A stretch of DNA of 64,000 nt. Origin: Pycnococcus provasolii (Eukaryota > Chlorophyta > Pseudoscourfieldiophyceae > Pseudoscourfieldiales > Pycnococcaceae). Positions 49,135-58,070 of this stretch are shown piece by piece (position 1 is the stretch's first letter; every line of letters begins with the position of its first letter). Made by a program: the position numbers and the translations under genes. The notes under the pieces were generated by a model. That model worked only from the letters and a program-made list of their open reading frames with translations. It had not been told where the DNA came from and made no database searches. The stretch lies in NCBI GenBank assembly GCA_938743325.2, contig OW568865.1, positions 1,173,770-1,237,769 of the forward strand. Reading direction: 5' to 3'.

Positions 49135-49345
49135 CGTCGTGCGCTGTGTAAACCTGCCTTTCGAGGTGTTCTTTCACCCTCTGCTCGATCCAAGCGACGG
49201 CGTTTGACCTGACGAAGAGGTGCGTGTCGTCGAGTTCGTTCACGACGAACCTGTCCTCTTCCGCCTTTTCGTTGTTTAGGTGAAGGATGTACTGCCTGGT
49301 TGGAGTGTCGCACGATATGAGCGCTCCCTTGTAGAACTTGGGCAT
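49127..49345 (-). CDS. TFB5: TFIIH subunit TFB5 (TTDA/GTF2H5)
   Basis: 72 residues, the exact size of the family. Opens MPKFYKGALISCDTPTRQYI, then LHLNNEKAEEDRFVVNELDDTHLFV and a closing helix AVAWIEQRVKEHLERQV, as in human GTF2H5 and yeast Tfb5. It stabilises the p52/Tfb2 part of TFIIH, needed for transcription initiation and nucleotide excision repair. The last eight bases (ATGACTGA) are shared with the start of the TFIIS-N gene on the same strand, in another frame. Confidence 0.93.
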   Translation of the reverse strand: MPKFYKGALISCDTPTRQYILHLNNEKAEEDRFVVNELDDTHLFVRSNAVAWIEQRVKEHLERQVYTAHDDD

Positions 49346-49997
49346 GCACTGCTACAAAGCAGCGGGCTGGAACGTTGAGTGACGTTCGAACGTGTGCCAG
49401 GACGCCACTGAATGGGAGGCGGAAAAGTTTATTGAGAAGGGGGAGGCAGACCTCGAGCCGTCAGCATGATTTGGAATTTGGATTGCCGTACCCTAACCCT
49501 AGCCGTAACCCTAACCCTAACCCTTGCCGTAACCGTAACCGTAACCCTAACCGAACGAGACTTGCGGGGCTGTGAGAGTGTGAGTGAACGGCAAAATTTG
49601 TCCCTGTTTGCGTCGTTGGACCTCACCGACGAGACGTCTTGGACTTCCCCTCCCCTCCCCTCCCCTCCTCTCCCGCGGGGTTCCGGCAGAGGGGCAGACC
49701 TTGTTACGATAGTCTACGATAGTACCGAAGTACGGCAGAACGGTGCAGGCTTCCGGCTGTTGAAGTTGCACGGTCAAGGTGGGGCTAATGCCTCTTTGCG
49801 CGTTGGTCCTTCCCTTCCGGCTGTTGACCCCCTCTCCTCTCCTCTCCTCTCCTCTCCTCTCCTTTCCTTTCCTTTCCTGGTGCTTGCCCTCCTCCTCCTC
49901 CTTTCGTCCAACTGCACCGCGCTTTAGACTTTCCTGGTAGCCAAACCCTCAAGGCCCTCCCTCCTCTCGACCCTCCTCCCAACACAACGAACCAGCC
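49346..49997. other. Divergent promoter spacer, TFB5 / MYCBP
   Basis: No gene. Contains the telomeric array at 49488-49553, CCCCT runs at about 49645-49672 and a CTCCT pentamer run grading to CTTTC (49829-49880). Confidence 0.5.
49488..49553 (-). repeat. Interstitial telomeric repeat, mixed CCCTAA and CCGTAA units
   Basis: About eleven six-base units on the plus strand: exact CCCTAA mixed with CCGTAA and single altered units. It is the most heavily mutated of the interstitial arrays. Confidence 0.9.
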
Positions 49998-50531
49998 ATG
50001 GCCACCGACAGCAAGAAGGAGGCGTTCAGGAAGTACCTCGAGTCCGCCGGGGTCATCGACTCCATGACCAAGGTGCTCGTCGCGCTGTACGAGGAGCCTG
50101 AGAAGCCTGAACAGGCGATTGCGTACATCAAGACGCAGCTCGGTTTCCCCACGCCTGCCGACTACGACGAGCTCAAGGCAAGTGTTTTTCTGTTGCCTGT
50201 TTTTTCACCCTTGCTTTGAACAAAGTCAAGCAACGGCATCCCTGATGTTTGCTTCGCGGCTCGGCGTGGAGGAGATGAAGTTTTGGACACACGAAAGAGA
50301 TGGCCGAAGACGTTTCGCTTGCTGGGCTATGCCTCAACACACCTAGAAAAATAATCAGCAGAGCTAACATCGAACACTCCCTGCCACACACACACGTTAA
50401 ATGAAAACAACGACTCTGTTTAGGCGAAGTACGAGGATTTGGAGAAAGAGAAGGAGGAGCTCACGACTAAGGTGACGGAGCTCGAGGAAAAAATCGTTTC
50501 TCTAGAAAGCGCTGGCGAGGAGGCGAAGTGA
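49998..50531 (+). CDS. MYCBP/AMY-1 homologue (flagellar FAP174), GC-AG intron
   Basis: 95 residues from exons 49998-50177 and 50424-50531. Exon 1 begins MATDSKKEAFRKYLESAG and carries VLVALYEEPEKPEQAIAYIK, the core of c-Myc-binding protein. Exon 2 gives AKYEDLEKEKEELTTKVTEL and EEK, the family's coiled-coil end. In Chlamydomonas the homologue (FAP174) is a central-pair protein that binds an A-kinase anchor protein. The donor is AAG|GCAAGT, so the intron is GC-AG; the acceptor is TGTTTAG|GCG. Both exons are in phase 0. A copy of the shared 3' element follows the stop. Confidence 0.9.
50178..50423 (+). other. GC-AG intron of the MYCBP homologue
   Basis: 246 bases, donor GCAAGT, acceptor TTTAG. 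A branch-point-like GCTAAC lies at 50363-50368. Confidence 0.85.
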
Positions 50532-51033
50532 GCAAGGCCAACTTTTTTTTTCAAGATTGCTTATTCAGTAATGTAATAGAGTTTACTTCGTCCAAAGGTC
50601 GTCCATTCACTCACAGTTCAGCCCATTCAGCAGCACCGTCCTGCAGCGCATTTTTGTACATGGCGCTGGTTTCGAAGTTACTACCGTAGCAGGCTGCTTT
50701 TCGCTGGCGTCTGGCGTGAGAGCTCCACTTGCGCTTGTTGTCGCTGTTGTCGTCGCCTCAACAACGGTTCCCCACAAGGCCTATATATCAGGTATAATCT
50801 CGAGAGAGGGTTCGGAGCAGGAAGGGGAGGGTTTTGCTCGCTCCCCTGCCCCTGCCCCTCCCCCTCCTCCCCCTGCCCCTCCTCGCGGCGGCGGGGACAC
50901 AACTCCCTCCCTCGCACGCACGCACGCGCGCACGCACAACTCGTCCGTCCGTCCGTCCTCTCCTGTTGCCAAACGTCCGTGCGTCCTTCTTGGCTTTCCG
51001 TAGCACGCCGCACCGCCAAACACAGGCGCTCAC
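50532..51033. other. Spacer, MYCBP 3' flank / RPB2 5' flank
   Basis: Copy B of the shared 3' element fills its first third. Later come CCCCT/CCTGCC runs (about 50840-50880), GCAC repeats (about 50908-50935) and GTCC repeats (about 50943-50955) just before RPB2. No gene is seen. Confidence 0.5.
50555..50672 (+). repeat. Shared 3' flanking element, copy B
   Basis: 24 bases after the MYCBP stop. Corresponds to copy A at 32742-32874 and, less well, to copy C at 42053-42115. Confidence 0.8.
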
Positions 51034-54000
51034 ATGTTCTCCGGAGTTGGCGAGGACCCGGATGATGCCGAGGCGGCCGCGAGCCAGGAGATCAGCCAGG
51101 AGGATGCTTGGGAGGTTATCAACTGCTACTTCAACGAAATGGGGCTCGTGCGACAGCAGCTCGACAGCTTCGACGAGTTCATTCAAAATACCATGCAGGA
51201 GATTGTCGACGAGAGCATGGAGATCGACGTCGAGCCTGTGAGCCAGCACGACCCCACCGGCGGTGGCTTGCGACAGGGTGCCGCTCAAAAGCGCTTCAAG
51301 GTTCGGTTCGGGCAAATTTACCTCTCCAAGCCCATGATGGTGGAAGCGGACGGAGACACGTCGACGCTGTTCCCGAAGGAGGCGCGGCTGCGCAACCTTA
51401 CGTACGCCGCTCCGCTTTACCTCGACATGACGAAGCTGACGTACACAACCACGGTCGACGACGAGGCTCCTGACCCTGGTTTCGATCCGGCAACGGGCGA
51501 GCCGCTGCCACGGGCTATGAAGACGGAGGAGGTGGTGGAGCCGTTCGAGAAGGTGTTCGTCGGACGCGTTCCCATCATGCTGCGCTCGAAGTTCTGCTCG
51601 CTGCACGGCCATAGCGACAAGGAGCTCACGGAGCTCGGCGAGTGCCCGTACGACCAAGGCGGGTACTTTATCATCAACGGAAGTGAGAAGGTGCTCATCG
51701 CGCAGGAGCGGATGTCCAACAACCACGTCTACGTCTTCAACAAGAAGCAGCCGTCGAAGTACGCGCACATCTGCGAAATCAGGTCGGTCATCGAGTCGGG
51801 CAATCGCACGCCTTCAACGCTGCAGGTGAAGATGCTCTCGTCGGGGAGCAAGGGTGGCAAGGCGATTCGCACCACGCTGCCGTACATCAAACAGGACATT
51901 CCCATCGTGATCGTGTTTCGTGCGCTTGGCTTTGTCAGCGACAAGGAGGTACTCGAGCACATCGTCTACGACTTTGAGGATGGCGAGATGATGGAGGCGC
52001 TGAAGTCGTCCATCGACGAGGCACAGCCGGTGCAGAGCCAGGAGACCGCGCTGGACTACATTGGAAAGCGCGGCGCTTTGCCCGGCGTGCCGAGAGAGGA
52101 GCGCATAAAGTACGCCAAGGAGATACTGCAGAAGGAGATGCTCCCTCACGTGGGCATTGGCGAGTACAACGAGGCGAAGAAGTGCTACTTCCTCGGCTAC
52201 ATGGTGCACCGCCTTCTGCTCTGCCACCTGAATCGCCGCCGCGAGGATGACCGAGATCACTACGGCAACAAGCGCCTCGACCTTGGTGGCCCTCTTCTCG
52301 CCAACTTGTTCCGCCTGCTGTTCCGACGCCTCACGAAGGACGTGAGGGCGTATCTGCAGAGATGCGTGGACAACGGCAAGGAGTTCAACCTCACGTACGC
52401 GGTGAAGGCGCGCACGATCACGTCCGGTCTCAAGTACAGCCTCGCGACCGGGAACTGGGGAATGCAGGGTAATGCGGACGTGAGGGCGGGCGTTAGCCAG
52501 GTGCTGAACCGTCTCACGTACGCGTCGACGCTCAGCCACCTTCGGCGCATGAACAGCCCCATTGGGCGCGAGGGAAAGCTTGCGAAGCCGCGTCAGCTGC
52601 ACAACAGCCACTGGGGAATGATTTGCCCAGCCGAGACGCCGGAGGGACAGGCGTGCGGACTGGTGAAGAACCTGGCACTGATGGCGTATGTCAGCGTCGG
52701 CTCGCCGTCGGCGCCGATCCTCGAGTTTCTCGAGGAGTGGACGACGGAAAACCTCGAGGAGGTTGCACCTTCGTCCGTGCCTCGCGCGACGAAGGTGTTC
52801 GTCAACGGAACGTGGGTTGGCATCCACCGCAACCCCGACCTTCTCGTTCGCACGCTGAGGCAGCTGCGAAGGCAGGTTGACATCAACACGGAGGTTGGCG
52901 TCGTTCGCGACATCAAGTTGAAGGAGCTTCGCCTGTACACGGACTACGGGCGTTGCATGCGCCCGCTGTTCATCGTGGAGAACAAGCGCCTTTTGGTGAA
53001 GAAGGAGACGGTGACGCTGTTGGAGAGAAAGGATCTCGTGTGGAACGATCTCATTTCGAACGGCATGATCGAGTACATCGACACCGAGGAGGAGGAGACG
53101 ACGATGATTGCGATGCGCATCGAAGATCTCACCGACGCGCGCGAGAATCCGGAATACGCGTACACAGACAGCTACACGCATTGCGAGATTCACCCGAGCA
53201 TGATCTTGGGCATATGCGCGAGCATCATTCCGTTCCCCGACCACAACCAGAGTCCTCGGAATACGTACCAGTCGGCGATGGGCAAGCAGGCGATGGGCGT
53301 CTACGCCACGAACTTCCAGCTGCGCATGGACACCATTGGCTACGTGCTTTACTACCCTCAAAAGCCTCTCGTGACGACGCGTGCGATGGAGCACCTTCAC
53401 TTCCGCGAGCTTCCCGCTGGCCAGAATGCCGTGGTGGCGATCGCCTGCTACAGCGGGTACAATCAAGAGGACAGCGTGATTATGAATCAGTCTAGCATCG
53501 ACCGTGGCCTGTTCCGCAGTATCTACTACCGCTCCATCACCGACGAGGAGAAGCGCCTTACGGGCGGCGCTCGCGAGTCGTTCGAGAAGCCGTCGAAGGA
53601 GCACACGGTGGGTATGCGCCGCGGTGACTACGACAAGCTCGATCACGATGGTTTAGCAACGCCGGGAAGCCGCATCAGCGGCGACGACATCGTGATTGGC
53701 AAGACGACGCCAATCGCGGAGGACCTGATGGGTGCCGCGAGCCGGAAGTTCTCGAAGCGCGATGTGAGCCACGGTGCAAAGAACGCTGGCATGGTCGATC
53801 AGGTGTTGCTGACAACTAACGACACGGGTATGCGATTTTGCAAGATTCGCACAAGGACGATCCGCATTCCTCAGGTTGGCGACAAGTTTGCATCGCGACA
53901 CGGCCAGAAAGGAACGATCGGGATGGTGTATCCTCAGGAGGACATGCCATTCAGCTTCGAGGGCATTTCGCCAGACATCATCGTGAACCCGCACGCCATT

Positions 54001-54741
54001 CCGTCGCGCATGACGATTGGCCACCTTGTCGAGTGCCTGATGGGCAAAGTCGCAAGCTTTCACGGCAAGGAGGGTGACGCCACGCCGTTCACGCAGGTGA
54101 CGGTGGAGAACATCTCCGCGGAGCTGCACAAGTTTGGGTACCAGTGTCGAGGGAACGAGACGATGTATAACGGCCACACGGGACGGATGATGGAGGCTCA
54201 GATCTTCTTCGGGCCAACGTATTACCAGCGGCTGCGCCACATGGTGGACGATAAGATTCACTCGCGTGCTCGTGGACCGCACCAGATTTTGACGCGCCAG
54301 CCGATGGAAGGACGTGCGAGGGATGGTGGTCTGCGCTTTGGGGAGATGGAGCGTGACTGGTACGTCTTTTGTCTGTTTGTTGATATATGTGCCCTCCGCA
54401 CATAAGCCTTGCCTTTATTTACATATGCTGACTAACCTCCCCTTTCCTTTCCTTTTTATTTGTTTCCTTGTAGCATTATCACGCATGGCGCTGCAGCCTT
54501 TTTGAAAGAGCGCCTGATGGATCATTCAGACGCCTTCAGATGCCACGTGTGCGACACATGTGGGATGTTCGGCGTCGCGGACCTGAAGAAAAGGACGTAC
54601 CACTGCAAGTACTGCGACGCCAACAAATGCGAGTACACGCTCGTGCAGGTGTACCTCCCGTACGCCTGCAAGCTTCTCATACAGGAGCTCATGTCCATGA
54701 ATGTTGCACCGCGACTCTTGTTCAACTCATCCATAATGTAA
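51034..54741 (+). CDS. RPB2: RNA polymerase II second-largest subunit, one intron
   Basis: 1197 residues from exons 51034-54359 and 54474-54741, normal for RPB2. Blocks in order: protrusion and lobe, fork ([40 protein letters not shown]), hybrid-binding ([39 protein letters not shown]) and the C-terminal clamp. The clamp has four cysteines in CHVCDTCG...CKYC and ends with [25 protein letters not shown] and MGKQAMGVY wording is that of Pol II, not Pol I or III. Splicing joins EMERD directly to [15 protein letters not shown]. It forms half of the polymerase active site with RPB1. Confidence 0.96.
54360..54473 (+). other. Intron of RPB2
   Basis: 114 bases, donor TG|GTACGT, acceptor CCTTGTAG|C, with a branch-like GACTAAC at 54430-54436 and a pyrimidine tract. 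It interrupts the codon of the Cys after ERD. Confidence 0.95.
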
Positions 54742-54822
54742 CCAAAAAGAAGAACAAAATATCATTTTTTTTTTCAAGAAGAAGAACAATTACAGCCAGT
54801 TGTACATTTTGATCTATTTATT

Positions 54823-55120
54823 CTAAGCAGCGAAAGCAACCGCGATCGCAATCGCCGTATAGTAGAAACATGCTCCGATGTGGTGAGGCGACGCTACGCT
54901 ACCACTTGTTGGCGTCTTCGTTGCTGACGTCGATGCTGATGTCGTTGTCGTTGTCGACGCCACCGTCGTCGCCACAGTGGTTGTCGTAGTCGTTGGCAGT
55001 GGAGGAGAAGGCGGTGGTGACGAAGAAGACGGAGGGGGCGGAGGAGGAGGTGACGGAGGAGGAGATGGCGGCGGAGGCGGAGGTGGCGGTGGAGGCGGCG
55101 GTGGCGGTGCAGGGGCCGCA

Positions 55121-55161
<41 letters not shown>

Positions 55162-57852
55162 CGTTGTCGTTGTCGTTGTCGTCGTGGTCGTGGTCGTTGT
55201 CGTCGTGGTCATTGTCGTTGTCGTCGTGGTCGTGGTCGTCGTGGTCGTCGACGTCGACGACGTCGACGAAGTCTTCGCCACTTCATAGGGATAGGGTAAC
55301 CACGCGTACGACGTTGGGCGCCGCACGTCGCCCTCGCCAGTGTCCACCCCATTGCAAGCAGCCTGCGCCTCAGCGCCGTAGTACTTGACGATGATGTTCT
55401 CTAGCCGAGCCCGCGCCGCCGCGCCTTCCACGTCGCCGTAAGTGTTGCGCCAAACATTGTACCACCCGCGTCCATACCGTGGATCGTCATTCGGGTTGTT
55501 AATCCGCCCCGGATGAATCTTTTCGAAAAAAGCATTGAACGCTGCGTTGCTCTGTGGGATCAGATCCACGTAGCGACGCAGCAAGCAACGAACCTGCGGA
55601 GAGTACGAGAGGCCGAGCGCACGCATCTTCGCAGTAAGCGCCGACTCGTCCACGGGGTGGATGCCCCACGCATGAATGAGCGGCGTCAGGTCGAAACCCG
55701 CTGCGATACTCCACCTTAAGGTGCGCACGTCCGGCCAACCGGCCTGGTTACTGTTAAGGCCGTGCGTGTACGCTTCGCTGTTGATTTGGATCCCAGCCTC
55801 CCGGTCTCGATTTTCTTTGTTGTAAAAGCCGGTGAAGGTTTCCCAACCGAAGAGGCGCACGATGTCCGAGTACTTGGCGTAGCCACGGTGCTGGTAGCGC
55901 ATCTCGTCGAGTTCCGTGTTGGAGTGGTCCATCTCCTTACCATCACGAAAATTTAGAGTGATGAACCAGTGCACCGCCGCGTCGTCCGGGAGGTAGTTGC
56001 TGTGCGACATGCCGTCATTGAATGCCTTGGCGAAGGAGTCACCGCGCTTGACGTGCGCCACATAGGTGTAGAGGTAGTTGACAATCGCCTCCGTCTCCCC
56101 TCGGTACTGGAATGAAACGTCCTGTCGCTGCTGCGTGTGGCCGAGCTCGTGCCATTCCGTAGACCAGCCCAGCGGGTCGCGCAGGTAAAAGTGGTCATAA
56201 TTGCCGCCGTAGTCACGCGTTGGGTCGTACAAGATATTCACCTGCGGGTATCCCGTGCCATAGGCGACGTGCGCGATGTGCCGGTCGGGTTGCAGGTAGA
56301 GCGTGTGCACACCGCCGTGGCGATACGCGGGTGGGTATCCGAACATTTCAGCCACGCCGTCCATATACGTCTCCCAATTTTCCAGGAGCGCGGTTGGGTC
56401 GGGCAATGCGTAAATCCAAGAGCGTGGCACCGTAAGCATGAAATTGTCCGTCTCAAGGTCCGCCCATGGCGCGGGTGCGGTGCGTCGTGCATTCCAGAAG
56501 ACTGCATCGTGCTTCTGGATACCGTTGCGTTGGAAGAACGGTGCCTCGACGACGTCCCCCGAAATGGTTGCGACCGCGACCGCGGCCACGTTGGCGAGGT
56601 AGGGCACGAGAATGTATACACCGCCTCCAAGGGGACTGCTCACGAGCGTCGTGCTGGAGGTGACGTCCGCGTACACCGAGACGCGGTCCATTCTCAAGTG
56701 CTGACCCTTGATGCTGTTGTCGTGCGTGTGCGCGCCGACCAGGATCCTGAATCCGCCGTGCGCGGCGATGCTATCCGGTACGGAGACCGTGGCGACGCCA
56801 CCAGAAACAAGGTACATGCCCGTCGGTCGCTTGGCGTCCAAGGTGGAGTAGCCCGTCGGATGGCCCCACTGCCGTGGGCTCGTGGCATTGAAGGAAACGG
56901 TGTGCGTGGCAGCGTTCCCAGAAGAAAGCACCGCGCCCGGATAGAAGTCCGCGGTGCGCCACTTGCGGTCGCGAAATAGGCTCGAGGAGCAGTCTGCAAC
57001 CAAGCCTTGGCTGTTGTAGACGTGATCGATGATCGCCTGCTGCACCCCTAGCATCACCCGCCGCAGCGCGTGCTCATCGCCCGCGGAGCCGGCGCGCGGG
57101 AACCCGCCCGGGCTCTGCGCGCTGAAGAGCGCCCCAACCGTGTTCTCGAACGTGTCGACGAGGTTGAACGCCTGATGGATCGTCTCGTCTGTCGTCTTGA
57201 CGAGCTTTTTGTGCGTGTCGAAGGTGGCGTATGCCGCGGCGAGTGCATCGCCGGTGAGAGGAGCCGAGCCGTCGACGTGGCCCGCGATCTTCGTCATAGC
57301 GTCCTTGAGATCGTTCAGGCCCTGCGACCCCTCGGCGTCTCGCGCCGTGATCTCGGCAGCCGTTAGCGCGCGGCCGTAAAAGGGGTGGCCGAATACGTTC
57401 GCCGCCAACGCACAGCCTGCCTCGCACGCCGACGGCGCGCAGTCGTTGCTTGCGCCCCATGGTGGGTCCGAGCTCGCCAGGCAGCCGCAGGTGGTGTGGC
57501 CGAAGCACGTGTTGAAGATCGTTTTGTCCGTGTGCGTGTACTCGCACGAATCCGCACTGTTCGCCGCATTGCACTCTGCGACGCAATCCGCCTGTGTCTT
57601 GCTGTACCACGCCAGGTGGCATCCCGCCGTGCATGCCAATTTTTGGCAACCGCCCGTGTTCGTCGTGCAGCAATACCCGCCGGCGTTGCACGCTTGCGTG
57701 CACGCTAAGCGGTCGTCCTCCTTGTCCGGAATAAACTTATCATGAGACGGGCACGTGCCCACAGCGAGCGCGGAATCCAAGAACACGAACAGCAGCGCCG
57801 CTACCAGCAGGAACACGCGAGCAGGCGCGAACCTAAGGCTACTAGGCGTCAT
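54823..57852 (-). CDS. Secreted M60-family (enhancin-like) metalloprotease with mucin stalk
   Basis: 1009 residues. Signal peptide (about 1-30, VFLLVAALLFVFLDSALA), a Cys-rich N-terminal region (about 33-150), then the peptidase M60 domain. Zinc site HELGH: H568, E569, H572, with a downstream Glu (E586 or E588 in RGETEA) as third ligand. M60 enzymes cleave glycosylated, mucin-type proteins. C-terminal architecture: about 60 residues almost pure Thr, a Pro-run (PPPPPP with Ser), a Ser/Thr stretch, then a hydrophobic end (YYTAIAIAVAFAA). That looks like an O-glycosylated stalk with a GPI or membrane anchor. It is divergent from the S1 protease and has the same C-terminal plan. Confidence 0.88.
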
Positions 57853-58070
57853 GGCAAAACATTAAAGTACCAAACCAACCTCCGCCGAAAGGTCAGCCAG
57901 TGCTATGATCCCTGTGATATTGTTCAAGTCTCACCCAACGTTCGGCAATTAAAAAGGTGAAAAAAGGTGAAAAGGTGAAAAAGGTGAAAAAAGGTTTTCA
58001 CACCCAAGCCAAGTTCCTGACTCCTCACACAACTGGGAGCCACCACCCCCTTGCATCACTCAAAGAAGGC
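57853..58070. promoter_or_regulatory. 218-base bidirectional promoter of the two secreted proteases
   Basis: Between start codons at 57852 (minus) and 58071 (plus). Contains a tandem of AAAAAGGTG-type units (about 57952-57995). Its shortness implies shared control of both genes. Confidence 0.6.

Noticed and set aside
51814-53646. 610-codon open frame antisense to RPB2
   Set aside because: Long antisense frames are expected opposite GC-rich genes; it is His/Arg/Val-rich with no domain.
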